Assembly: GCA_007131535.1 (NCBI GenBank)
Contig: SLQI01000491.1
Span: forward strand, 1-16,027
Length of the DNA stretch: 16,027 nt
Direction: 5' to 3'
Source: Balneolales bacterium
Lineage (GTDB): Bacteria > Bacteroidota > Rhodothermia > Balneolales > Natronogracilivirgulaceae
The position numbers were made by a program, and so were the translations under genes. Within the stretch, counting starts at the first letter, position 1, and every line of letters begins with the position of its first letter. This document shows, in pieces, positions 1 through 6,767 of this stretch. The notes under the pieces are model-generated. The model searched no databases, had not been told where the DNA came from, and saw only the letters and a list, made by a program, of their open reading frames with translations.

Positions 1-388
1 CCGGGTGATGCGCTATTCGCGGAAGCCAGGAAAAAATATCGGGGCTTTGTGATACATTCACCGGCTCAGCGGGATGTTTTCGGTCGCTCTCATCAACCCG
101 CTGAAAAAACACCTCCTGCTCCTGCTGATCCACCCAAACCAGCCCCGCTTCGCCAGAATCGAACAGTATTACGGCCGGATCATCTACATAGCGAAAATCC
201 GACTCATTCATTCGCCAGGGCCCCTGATAGGCTTCACTGCTGTCGACCATTAACTTTTCACCCCAGGTTATCTGCGGGGGTTCGGCATATTGAGCGTGGG
301 CCGATATCCAAAAACCTCCTGATGCCATAACGCCAATCAGCAAGCCCGTCTTTTTGAATCCGAATTTACTATGTCCCTGTTGTTTCAT
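1..388 (-). CDS. Exported sialidase/BNR-like protein, N-terminal part (runs off the window)
   Basis: This is an open frame of 129 codons starting at an ATG at 388 and running off the left edge without a stop. The N-terminus is a typical Sec signal peptide: basic residues (MKQQGHSKFGFKKTG), a hydrophobic core, then AHA before Gln33. An in-frame ATG 15 bases upstream (403) is an alternative start; neither has a clear ribosome binding site. The mature part contains ITWGEKLMVDSS, LVWVDQQEQEVFFQRVD and VNVSQSPDIFSWLPRIAHHP. These resemble the repeating blades of sialidase/BNR-type beta-propellers, where phrases like 'vnVS.sp..s..PriA' recur. Only the first blade or so is visible, so enzyme activity and substrate cannot be given. 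It is probably periplasmic or outer-membrane exposed. That it is a real exported protein is fairly sure; the propeller family is an inference. Confidence 0.6.
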   Translation of the reverse strand, partial: MKQQGHSKFGFKKTGLLIGVMASGGFWISAHAQYAEPPQITWGEKLMVDSSEAYQGPWRMNESDFRYVDDPAVILFDSGEAGLVWVDQQEQEVFFQRVDESDRKHPAEPVNVSQSPDIFSWLPRIAHHP

Positions 389-617
389 GACCGGTATTCT
401 CATTTGGTTATATCTGAGAGCATCAGCTTCCGTTAAAACGCAGAGGGCCTAAAAATGAGTTCCTGTCGGTATGATCTGGTACATGTTCACTCAGACCTTA
501 GCTCGATAAATATTTACGTACACTACTGTCCGGATAAAGGTTTGGAATTATCCCGTATTACCCTGCACCACAATATATTGCGGGATGTAAAGTTTTTGTA
601 GGGTAGCTAATGAATGT

Positions 618-666
618 CCATTTCCGTCGGCTCTTACAAAGTTATAGGACTTTAGCCCCGAAATGG
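618..666. repeat. REP-like imperfect stem-loop
   Basis: The outer arms CCATTTC (618-624) and GAAATGG (660-666) are perfectly complementary. Inside them GGCT pairs with AGCC and AAAG with CTTT, leaving a loop around TTATAGGA. The half-sequence CTTTAGCCCCG is repeated in inverted form at about 759-773, suggesting a two-copy palindromic element of the REP/BIME kind that is decaying. No associated RAYT transposase gene is in the window. Confidence 0.4.
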
Positions 667-758
667 TAGTTTAACATATATTGAAAATCCTCCCATGCAG
701 GGATATCTCGCTTTGAAAAGAGGATGGCTGGAACTGTGATGCAGGAGCGGAAAGGTGT

Positions 759-773
759 GGGGCTAAAGCCCCG
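759..773. repeat. GGGGCTAAAGCCCCG palindrome (REP-like unit)
   Basis: GGGGCT and AGCCCC can pair across a two-base loop. The same motif occurs in opposite orientation at 648-660 (CTTTAGCCCCG). From memory, GGGGCTAAAGCCCC is a common repetitive palindrome in Bacteroidota genomes; this was not checked against a genome. Confidence 0.4.
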
Positions 774-995
774 CGTTTATATGAGGGGGAGGCGCTTAAC
801 CGTTGACTGAAGTGCGTGTTGCACAACTATCAAATATATATTCAGCTTGCGTAAATAGAGATTTTCTTTGCTAAGGTCACGCAAAAAGGAAGGTAGCATT
901 TATGATTTTCTAATGAAGTTTAATTGATCACTTTGGATTCAAATTCCGATAACAATTAGTCCCGCAGGAACATATTGTGAAGGTTGTCGGGCACG

Positions 996-1080
996 GTCGG
1001 TCACAAAACGCTCCTGACGGAGCGTGACATCGGAGGCATGTTTTTTTCTACCGACGAAGCCTTCCTCCGGAAGGCGTTCG
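996..1080. repeat. Twin-hairpin palindromic element
   Basis: Two tight hairpins lie 33 bases apart. The first is ACGCTCC-TGAC-GGAGCGT (1008-1025, 7-base-pair perfect stem). The second is GCCTTCC-TCC-GGAAGGC (1059-1075, 7-base-pair perfect stem), extended outward by ACCGA/TTCGGT with a bulge. GTCGGT (996-1001) and ACCGAC (1050-1055) form a further inverted pair around the first hairpin. A T7 run at 1041-1047 lies between them but not directly after the first stem, so a plain rho-independent terminator fits poorly. A REP/BIME-type element fits better. Confidence 0.45.
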
Positions 1081-1265
1081 GTGTTCTATTAACCAAATTA
1101 TAGCCTTAAATCACCCCCGTAGTTAACCAGATGTTTCTAATCGTAACAGTGAAGATGCTTGATCACTCTTATTGCGACGGGATTGACAAACCAGCAACCA
1201 GCAACAGATTACCCAAAGCCACCGTCTGGTCGATAAAATCACAAGAGAGCACAAAAAAGCAGAGA

Positions 1266-1496
1266 TCAATCATCAAAAACCCGGTGTTGGCGAAGGTCAC
1301 GTATAACGGATATGATATAAACTATCACCCCGACCATGACTACAGGTCCGCCGAGGAATATGCCCAAACCCACACTCCACGACCGGAAGCCGAAAACGAG
1401 AAACAAAAAAACCAAAAGCAGTCCGACTGCAACCAGTATAACTGCCGTTCTGACCAGATAATCAATACTTTTTCCGTTTTGTTTAGTTGACTCCAT
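1266..1496 (-). CDS. Small two-helix membrane protein, third gene of the nitrate reductase operon
   Basis: A 76-residue protein (MESTKQNGKSIDYLVRT...) with two hydrophobic segments: about residues 14-37 (AVILVAVGLLLVFLFLVFGF region) and 41-64 (GLGIFLGGPVVMVGVIVYII region). It ends in a short charged tail RDLRQHRVFDD. I chose the ATG at 1496 because CTGGAGG lies just upstream in the end of the cytochrome gene. A longer reading from 1514 would add MPYWRP and lose that signal. The start overlaps the cytochrome stop by 14 bases, implying translational coupling and a shared role. I do not recognise a family. Likely roles, all inferred, are a small subunit stabilising the cytochrome or the quinol site, or an assembly factor. 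No cofactor-binding residues (paired Cys, conserved His) are visible in the helices. Confidence 0.65.
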   Translation of the reverse strand: MESTKQNGKSIDYLVRTAVILVAVGLLLVFLFLVFGFRSWSVGLGIFLGGPVVMVGVIVYIISVIRDLRQHRVFDD

Positions 1497-2313
1497 GGGC
1501 CTCCAGTATGGCATGTAATTCTTCCGGTTCGAATTCGATATCCCGCTCGTGCGGCAACGGGTGTGCAGGTCCGTGACAGGTAGTGCAACTTACTTTGTTT
1601 GAAGCCAGATCTTCAGCCAAAGCGTTATGGCTCGGGATTTCCTCATACTTCGGCGTACCGCCATGGCAGGCTGTGCAGTTCTGGTTCGGATAACTTCCGG
1701 CAAATTCAATCGGCTCCGGCCAGGTTTCGGTGACAAAAAGCAGCCAGTGGCGGAAACCATCCCGTTTAGCCGCCAGGTCTCCCTGAACACCGTACGAAGT
1801 ATGGCAGTGGTAGCATTGCTGATCTGCAATCCATTTATTTTCATAGTGCCGGGATGCCAACGATCCACCCTGCGGATCCTGCATCTCCAGCACAAACGGG
1901 TCCATAACATGGCAGGAGGCGCACGACTCCACAGTTTTAGTTTCTTCCAGCAGGGTTCCCATCGCGCTAATACCCACCAGCACCGGCAGGACAAAAAGCC
2001 CCAGCAGCATCAGCCAGCGGTAGGTGCTGCGTTTGATCTTCACCTTGTAATAAAACTCCACTACCAGCAAAATGGCAATTGCCAACAGAACCGCTACAAC
2101 TCCGAGATTACGCAGAATATCGGTTACCGTAAATCCCTGCTGCACCGGGCGCCCCTGATTCGGGCCGCTCACCATCACCCGATCATCATCCACACCGGCA
2201 TGAACCTGTTCCAGTGAGTCTGTCGGCCAATCAAATTCATTTGCGGGGACCTCCGGTGGGAATCCCCATCCCAGCATCAGTACGGCGGCACTCGCCCAAA
2301 TCCATGTTTTCAT
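1483..2313 (-). CDS. Tetraheme NapC/NrfH-like membrane cytochrome c
   Basis: A 276-residue protein with four CxxCH heme-binding motifs: CASCH (131-135), CYHCH (167-171), CTACH (213-217) and CTTCH (243-247). The first continues as CASCHVM, matching the CxxCHxM heme-1 motif of NapC/NrfH quinol dehydrogenases. The cytochrome domain is preceded by a signal-peptide-like segment (about 1-24), about 40 periplasmic-looking residues, and two hydrophobic helices (about 66-88 and 99-122). Known NapC/NrfH proteins normally have a single N-terminal anchor, so this layout is unusual. Expected role: oxidise membrane quinol and pass electrons to the NapA-type reductase encoded immediately upstream (3-base gap). 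With no NapB nearby, transfer may be direct. The four hemes and membrane location are certain from sequence; the electron partner is inferred from the operon. Hemes would require cytochrome c maturation encoded elsewhere. Confidence 0.88.
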   Translation of the reverse strand: MKTWIWASAAVLMLGWGFPPEVPANEFDWPTDSLEQVHAGVDDDRVMVSGPNQGRPVQQGFTVTDILRNLGVVAVLLAIAILLVVEFYYKVKIKRSTYRWLMLLGLFVLPVLVGISAMGTLLEETKTVESCASCHVMDPFVLEMQDPQGGSLASRHYENKWIADQQCYHCHTSYGVQGDLAAKRDGFRHWLLFVTETWPEPIEFAGSYPNQNCTACHGGTPKYEEIPSHNALAEDLASNKVSCTTCHGPAHPLPHERDIEFEPEELHAILEAHGVN

Positions 2314-2316
2314 AAA

Positions 2317-4602
2317 TCAGCTAAGTTGATGTTCGGGTATAACTTTAACCGCGCACCGTTTGTAATCGGGCTGGCGGGAATCAGGATCATAAGCGTCACT
2401 CGTCGCTTTATTAATGAGGTGTTTAGCCGAGTGCATCGTGGCAAAAACAAGCCCTTCACGGATGTTTTGGGTTACTTTGGCCCGGAAGGTCGCCCCGCCC
2501 CGCCGGCTTTCCACCCACACCGGCATATCCTGCTGAATTTCCAGACGCCGGGCATCTGCCGGATGAATCTCCAGGAAATCTGTAGGAACGCGATCGAGCT
2601 GCTCGAGCTTACGCGTGATGGTTTCGGTATGCCAATGCTCCAACACCCGGCCGGTGGTAAGTGTCAGCGGAAATTCCTCATCAACCGGATCTACAGGGTC
2701 TTGTTGATCATAAAGAAAAATCACAGCACGACCGTCGGGGCGGCCATAGAAATCGTGGCGGCCATCATCACGGGCAAGCGGGTCCTCCCCGGGAACATAG
2801 CGGCGACAAGTGCCGGGATGTTCCTCGTCCGGACACGGCCATAAAATGCCGGGTTGTCCTTTTAGTCGATCATACGTGATGCCTTTAAAATTATAATCCG
2901 AGTGTTCCGATATATGGCGCCACTCCTCCCAGATATCCTGCTGCGTACGATTGGGAAACAGATCTTCATGCCCGAGCCGGTCGGCCAGCTCCATCAAAAT
3001 ATCAAAATCGGCGCGGCACTCTCCGGGGGCCTCCACAATTTTCGGGACGTAATGATAGCGGCGCTCAGACTGACTAAACACCCCGCCTTTTTCAGTCCAC
3101 ATCGCGGCCGGCAGGATTACATCAGCGTACTTGGTTGTTTCGGTGGGATGAAACGAATCGGCTACGACCACAAAAGTATTTTCCATCGCCTCGCGATAGC
3201 GCAGGATATTGGGGAGAGAATGTAACGGATTAGTACTCATAATCAGGCAGCACTCCACTTCTCCGCGCTCCATCGCCTGAAACAAACCTACCGTATGATG
3301 ACCCATTTCGGGGCTAATCCGACCCTCGGGTACATTCCAGAGCTCCTCCATCTCCCGCCGGTGCTCGGGGTTGGCCACAGCCCTGCCGTTGGGCAGCGCA
3401 TGGGCCAGGGCTCCGGTATCCCTTACTCCGCCCCCGGCGTTGGGCTGACCGGTCAGTGAAAACGGCGTCGCCCCCGGCCGGCCGATGTGTCCGGTAAGCA
3501 GGTGCATGGCCATCACCAATTGATTTGAGGCGGTTCCCTGCTTTTGTTGATTAAGCCCCATGGTCCAAAGGGACATGGTCGCACCGGCGCTGCCAAACCT
3601 CCAGGCGGCTTCACGAATCAGATCAGCGGCAACTCCGCATACCGGGGCTACGGAATCAGGATCATACTGCTGAACATGCTGCCGAAGTGTTGCAAGATCG
3701 GTTTCGTTACCATCCCGGCGGTAAGTGCAGTAGTTTGCCGCCATATCATCATCAATCATCCCGCGGCGGAAGAACTCATACAGCATCGCATTATACAGCG
3801 ACACATCAGTTCCCGGCTTAATCTGAAGGTGGAGGTCCGCTTTTTCAGCCGTATTGGTTTTCCGGGGATCTACCACGATAACAGGAACATCCGGCCGGGC
3901 TCGCTTGCGATCCTGCACCCTCTCCCATACGATAGGGTGACAGTCGGCCATATTGGAGCCGGTGATGAAAAAACATTCGGCTTCATCGATATCCTCATAA
4001 CACCCCATTGGTTCATCTTTTCCGAAAACCGAGGTGTACCCGACTGCCGCCGACGCCATACACAGCCGCGGGTTGCCGTCCACATTATTGGTACCGATAC
4101 CGGCTTTGAATAACTTGTTGGCCGTATAACTCTCTTCGGTAAAAAGCTGACCGCTGCCGTAATAGGCGACACTATCCGGCCCTTTCTCCCCGATCGCGGT
4201 ATTGAACCGGTCGGCGATGAGTTCCATCGCCTCTTCCCAGGATACCTGTTCAAATTCGCCGTTTCGTTTAATCATCGGGTACAACAGCCTGTCTTCGGCA
4301 TAAAGGATATCACGGTTCATGATACCTTTAACACAAAGCCGCCCCCGGTTGTGGGCCGCTTTATCACCCTGTACATCTACAACTTTGCCGTTATTTACAC
4401 CGATCTGTACTCCGCATCCGGTTCCGCAAAAACGGCACACTCCCTGATGCCAATCTTCCACTTCAATAACAGGCTGACGCTCCCAGAGCGGTCCGCAGCC
4501 GGTGAGTGATCCGGTAAAAACTCCGGCGCCGGTGACGGAAGCTAAACGTAAAAAATCCCGACGGGTAAGCCCGTTGGCAGGATGGTTTGAATCTTTTTGC
4601 AC
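2317..4602 (-). CDS. napA: NapA-type periplasmic nitrate reductase, catalytic molybdopterin subunit
   Basis: A 761-residue molybdopterin oxidoreductase. Residues 13-30 are a Tat signal (LTRRDFLRLASVTGAG). An LTGC lipobox-like motif follows, with Cys36. The [4Fe-4S] ligands are Cys56, Cys59, Cys63 (CRFCGTGC) and Cys90 (CVKG, with the electron-relay Lys92). The molybdenum ligand is probably Cys181 in NPRLCMASAAVGY, followed by DEPMGCYEDI, a phrase typical of NapA. TNPLHSLPN and DSFHPTETTKYADVILPA are standard cofactor-domain motifs, and the C-terminal domain begins near LTLTTGRVLEHWHT. Expected reaction: nitrate to nitrite at the outer face of the inner membrane. The length is closer to monomeric NapA (about 755 residues in Desulfovibrio) than to the roughly 830-residue NapAB type. 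No napB or napD is adjacent. Assimilatory NarB-type enzymes are related, but the Tat signal and the cytochrome partner favour a respiratory role. Confidence 0.87.
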   Translation of the reverse strand: MQKDSNHPANGLTRRDFLRLASVTGAGVFTGSLTGCGPLWERQPVIEVEDWHQGVCRFCGTGCGVQIGVNNGKVVDVQGDKAAHNRGRLCVKGIMNRDILYAEDRLLYPMIKRNGEFEQVSWEEAMELIADRFNTAIGEKGPDSVAYYGSGQLFTEESYTANKLFKAGIGTNNVDGNPRLCMASAAVGYTSVFGKDEPMGCYEDIDEAECFFITGSNMADCHPIVWERVQDRKRARPDVPVIVVDPRKTNTAEKADLHLQIKPGTDVSLYNAMLYEFFRRGMIDDDMAANYCTYRRDGNETDLATLRQHVQQYDPDSVAPVCGVAADLIREAAWRFGSAGATMSLWTMGLNQQKQGTASNQLVMAMHLLTGHIGRPGATPFSLTGQPNAGGGVRDTGALAHALPNGRAVANPEHRREMEELWNVPEGRISPEMGHHTVGLFQAMERGEVECCLIMSTNPLHSLPNILRYREAMENTFVVVADSFHPTETTKYADVILPAAMWTEKGGVFSQSERRYHYVPKIVEAPGECRADFDILMELADRLGHEDLFPNRTQQDIWEEWRHISEHSDYNFKGITYDRLKGQPGILWPCPDEEHPGTCRRYVPGEDPLARDDGRHDFYGRPDGRAVIFLYDQQDPVDPVDEEFPLTLTTGRVLEHWHTETITRKLEQLDRVPTDFLEIHPADARRLEIQQDMPVWVESRRGGATFRAKVTQNIREGLVFATMHSAKHLINKATSDAYDPDSRQPDYKRCAVKVIPEHQLS

Positions 4603-4823
4603 TACTACCTCACAGGTGCGTTGAAAATCAACAATGTGATATTAACCTAATTTTTCAGGTTTATTTTCACAACCACTTTTGTCAATTCAGATTTATTTTA
4701 AGCAGTGCCGGCGCGATACGGTTATGGGGCGATCTATTGAGGGTATGTGGAACGCAACCGCCTACATCATTTCAAAGCTTTGATCAGGCCTGTTGAATAG
4801 TTTCTTTGGGTTGATTAATTAAA
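4603..4823. promoter_or_regulatory. Promoter-bearing gap upstream of the nitrate reductase operon
   Basis: About 220 AT-rich bases separate the peptidase terminator from the napA start. No gene is seen. The gap must carry the operon promoter, because the stem at 4824-4861 should stop read-through. The only sequence features I can point to are the TTGACA-like hexamer at 4680-4685 and the GTTGA/TCAAC palindrome at 4620-4632. Confidence 0.4.
4620..4632. promoter_or_regulatory. Small palindrome in the napA leader
   Basis: GTTGA-AAA-TCAAC is a perfect 5-base inverted repeat lying 18 bases upstream of the napA ATG. On the minus strand a TTGACA (4680-4685) followed after 16 bases by TAAACC (4658-4663) could be a weak sigma-70-like promoter. 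The palindrome could be an operator half or a 5' UTR stem. It superficially resembles an FNR box (TTGATnnnnATCAA) but does not match it. Confidence 0.2.
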
Positions 4824-4861
4824 CTCGTGCCCCTCTCATATTTTTGAGAGAGGGGCACGAG
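4824..4861 (-). terminator. Strong intrinsic terminator of the M28 peptidase gene
   Basis: A perfect 14-base-pair GC-rich stem: CTCGTGCCCCTCTC (4824-4837) pairs with GAGAGGGGCACGAG (4848-4861) across a 10-base loop. Read on the minus strand it lies 7 bases after the peptidase stop codon and is followed by TTTAATTAAT, a short T-rich tail. It also insulates the downstream nitrate reductase operon, which must start from its own promoter in 4603-4823. Confidence 0.8.
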
Positions 4862-4868
4862 GGTAAAG

Positions 4869-6431
4869 TTAATCCTCATCCAGCCCGCCGCGACGTTCGG
4901 GAGAACGGGGTTCGGGCCAGCTCATTTGTTCGCCGGTATTGGGATGAACCGGCATAACCCGCTTTTCACGGGAGGTGGTTTCGGGATCTTCGCTGGCCAT
5001 ATAGGCGAGCGTGGCGATCAGTACCACATTATTTTTGAGATCATCAAACACGATTTTATCGTAGGTATCCCGGTTGGTGTGCCAGGTATAATCCCAATAG
5101 GACCAGCTCAGAGAACGCAGCAGAAATCCCGGCGCGCCGGCTGCAACAAATGCGGCATGATCCGTTCCGCCGCCACTTGGCATACCGGGGAAGTTGGTAT
5201 CGACATGTTCGCCTACATCACGCGGCACGGCTGACAGCCAGCGGGTAAGGTAATCATAGGAATGCAGGAATCCCTGTCCGCTAATATTCTGTACACGGCC
5301 GGTTCCATTATCCTGATTAAACAGCGCCTGCAGATTATCCACGATTTCAGGATTATCCTCGACAAAAGCACGGGAGCCATTGAGTCCCTGTTCTTCACTG
5401 CCCCATAAACCCACCAGAATTGTGCGTTTGGGTTCAGGGTACACTTCTTTCAGGATGCGGGCTACCTCCATCATCGTTACCGATCCGGTTCCGTTATCAG
5501 TGGCGCCGGTGCCGCCGTCCCAAGAGTCATAATGAGCGGAAAGGATAATGTACTCATCCGGTTTTTCGGTGCCCGGAATTTCGGCTATGGTGTTGTAAGT
5601 GGGAACTTCGCCATGATCCTCGGACTCCGCATTTACCCGGATCTCCGGCTCATGTCCGTTTTCGGCCATCCGATAGAGCATGCCGTAATCCTCAAGCAGA
5701 ATATCTATAGTGGGAATCTCCTCGGTATGCGCTCCGAAAATCTTGTTGGTACCAAACCCTTCACTCCAGTTAGACATTAAAATACCGGCGGCACCTGCTT
5801 CTTCAAGAGCACGCACCAAGGTGCGGGGGTTATGTCCGGTACGCTGAATACGTTCACGCCATTCCTGCTCTGCTTTATCCCGTTTTTCTCTTATACTTTC
5901 CAGAGATTCATCGGTGGCGTACTCTTCCCAGTTGTAATCCGGCCGACCTGTTGGCTGATGCATGGAGATCATTACAAATTTGCCCTCTGCTTCAGGAAGC
6001 CATTCATCAAACTCTGTTGAGTCTTCCACATCCGGGACTACGATTACTTCTCCGGTAACCCCTCCTTCAGGTGTTGGCGGACTCCAGGCCAGCTGCATGG
6101 CTTCCAGTGTAACCACCCGGGGAGAAACCAGATCCACATGGGTAACACCGCGCTCCCATCCCCGCCAGGTTCCAAACTGCTGATTTTCGGCTGAGATCCC
6201 CCAATCTTCAAATGTTTCTACGGCCCAGTCGTGCGCATGCTGCATCTGGGGCGTACCCACCAGCCGCGGACCAATAACATCCATCATGTAATGGGCAAGA
6301 TTCTTTAATTCGGAATGCTCGTAAGCCTGTTCTTCGATTGCATTGATGATTTCTTCATCCGGTTCCTGCGCCACTGTAGCCGGGACACCTGAAATCAGAA
6401 GAAACAAAAATAAATATGCGAAACGCTTCAT
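4869..6431 (-). CDS. Exported M28-family zinc peptidase with an inserted PA-like domain
   Basis: A 520-residue protein with a clear Sec signal peptide (MKRFAYLFLFLLISGVPATVAQ, cleavage after about residue 21). Co-catalytic zinc ligands of the M28 family are present: His300 (SAHYDSWDGG), Asp312 (GATDNGTGS, bridging), Glu346/Glu347 (GSEEQGLNGS, general base and ligand), Asp374 (NQDNGTG) and His451 (WHTNRDTYDKI). The segment of about 120-270 between the N-terminal part and the catalytic core contains EEAGAAGILMSNW, typical of the protease-associated (PA) insert found in this subgroup. Expected role: aminopeptidase or carboxypeptidase in the periplasm or medium, supplying amino acids. The substrate cannot be read from sequence. 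The C-terminal tail (about 480-520) is rich in Pro, Arg and Glu and looks unstructured. It is monocistronic: a terminator follows directly and the upstream gene is on the other strand. Confidence 0.9.
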   Translation of the reverse strand: MKRFAYLFLFLLISGVPATVAQEPDEEIINAIEEQAYEHSELKNLAHYMMDVIGPRLVGTPQMQHAHDWAVETFEDWGISAENQQFGTWRGWERGVTHVDLVSPRVVTLEAMQLAWSPPTPEGGVTGEVIVVPDVEDSTEFDEWLPEAEGKFVMISMHQPTGRPDYNWEEYATDESLESIREKRDKAEQEWRERIQRTGHNPRTLVRALEEAGAAGILMSNWSEGFGTNKIFGAHTEEIPTIDILLEDYGMLYRMAENGHEPEIRVNAESEDHGEVPTYNTIAEIPGTEKPDEYIILSAHYDSWDGGTGATDNGTGSVTMMEVARILKEVYPEPKRTILVGLWGSEEQGLNGSRAFVEDNPEIVDNLQALFNQDNGTGRVQNISGQGFLHSYDYLTRWLSAVPRDVGEHVDTNFPGMPSGGGTDHAAFVAAGAPGFLLRSLSWSYWDYTWHTNRDTYDKIVFDDLKNNVVLIATLAYMASEDPETTSREKRVMPVHPNTGEQMSWPEPRSPERRGGLDED

Positions 6432-6479
6432 AAATTAGTACGATTTTTGCTCGGTTGATTGCAATTACAAAATTAACTA

Positions 6480-6670
6480 CATGGTGAAGGTAATCAATTA
6501 CGAGGAATTTCAAACCTGGAGCCCGGTCGTAAAATCGGTATTTATAGTCGGCACTATGATTTAAGCACGAAACAGCACGGCCTGATTATAAAAAATTCAA
6601 GAGTGGTGGGGCCTATGCAGATATGGCGAGAACCGACGAAGTCTCTTTCGGTCTGCGTTTTAATCTTGTA
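6480..6670 (+). pseudogene. Possible remnant of an outer-membrane beta-barrel gene
   Basis: In the 336-base gap before pdxH two plus-strand frames read like protein without being intact. One frame (from 6480) gives LEPGRKIGIYSRHYDLSTKQ. A second frame (around 6599-6664) gives SGGAYADMARTDEVSFGLRF, then NL. The second ends with the alternating, aromatic-terminated pattern typical of the last strand of porins. Together they would need at least one frameshift and there is no stop after NL. This may be the eroded 3' end of a porin gene or coincidence. No start, signal peptide or homologue is available in the window. Confidence 0.22.
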
Positions 6671-6767
6671 ACATCCGGACAAACCCGGTGTTGCCTCCAT
6701 TTTGATCCGTTTGCCTTAACCCGTAAACTTGGCTTTGAGCCGTACCAAATTTTAATATCCGGTTGCT

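Larger units (their letters stand above)
389..1265. other. Long gene-free region with decayed REP-like palindromes
   Basis: No convincing coding sequence is visible in about 880 bases. The content is patchy. A stem built from CCATTTC (618-624) and GAAATGG (660-666) contains an inner GGCT/AGCC pair. A GGGGCTAAAGCCCC palindrome sits at 759-772. Two tight hairpins lie at 1008-1025 and 1059-1075. The stretch 520-545 (ACTACTGTCCGGATAAAGG) reminds me of sequence near IS4-type transposase genes in Bacteroidota, but no transposase remains. A CCAGCAA direct duplication lies near 1190-1205. The region follows the 3' end of the nitrate reductase operon and the 5' end of the sialidase-like gene. Confidence 0.5.

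Noticed and set aside
49..330. 93-codon plus-strand frame at the left edge
   Set aside because: It is Pro/His/Arg-rich shadow of the minus-strand exported protein, whose signal peptide and propeller-like text are convincing.
1008..1047. Intrinsic terminator at the first twin hairpin
   Set aside because: The T7 run begins 15 bases after the stem, too far for a standard rho-independent terminator.
1131..1490. 119-codon plus-strand frame over the small membrane protein
   Set aside because: It is rich in Lys, Asn and Gln without domains. The opposite strand encodes a clean two-helix protein with a ribosome binding site coupled to the cytochrome gene.
1483..2313. Cytochrome as NrfH partnered with an NrfA nitrite reductase
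   Set aside because: No pentaheme NrfA gene lies in the window; the adjacent partner is the molybdenum enzyme.
2317..4602. NapA-type gene as a formate dehydrogenase or assimilatory NarB-type enzyme
   Set aside because: The molybdenum-ligand region RLCMASAAVGY...DEPMGCYEDI matches NapA rather than formate dehydrogenase. The Tat signal and cytochrome partner argue against a cytosolic assimilatory enzyme, though NarB-like descent is not fully excluded.
4587..4796. 69-codon plus-strand frame upstream of napA
   Set aside because: No ribosome binding site, no recognisable protein features, and it overlaps the napA start and promoter region.
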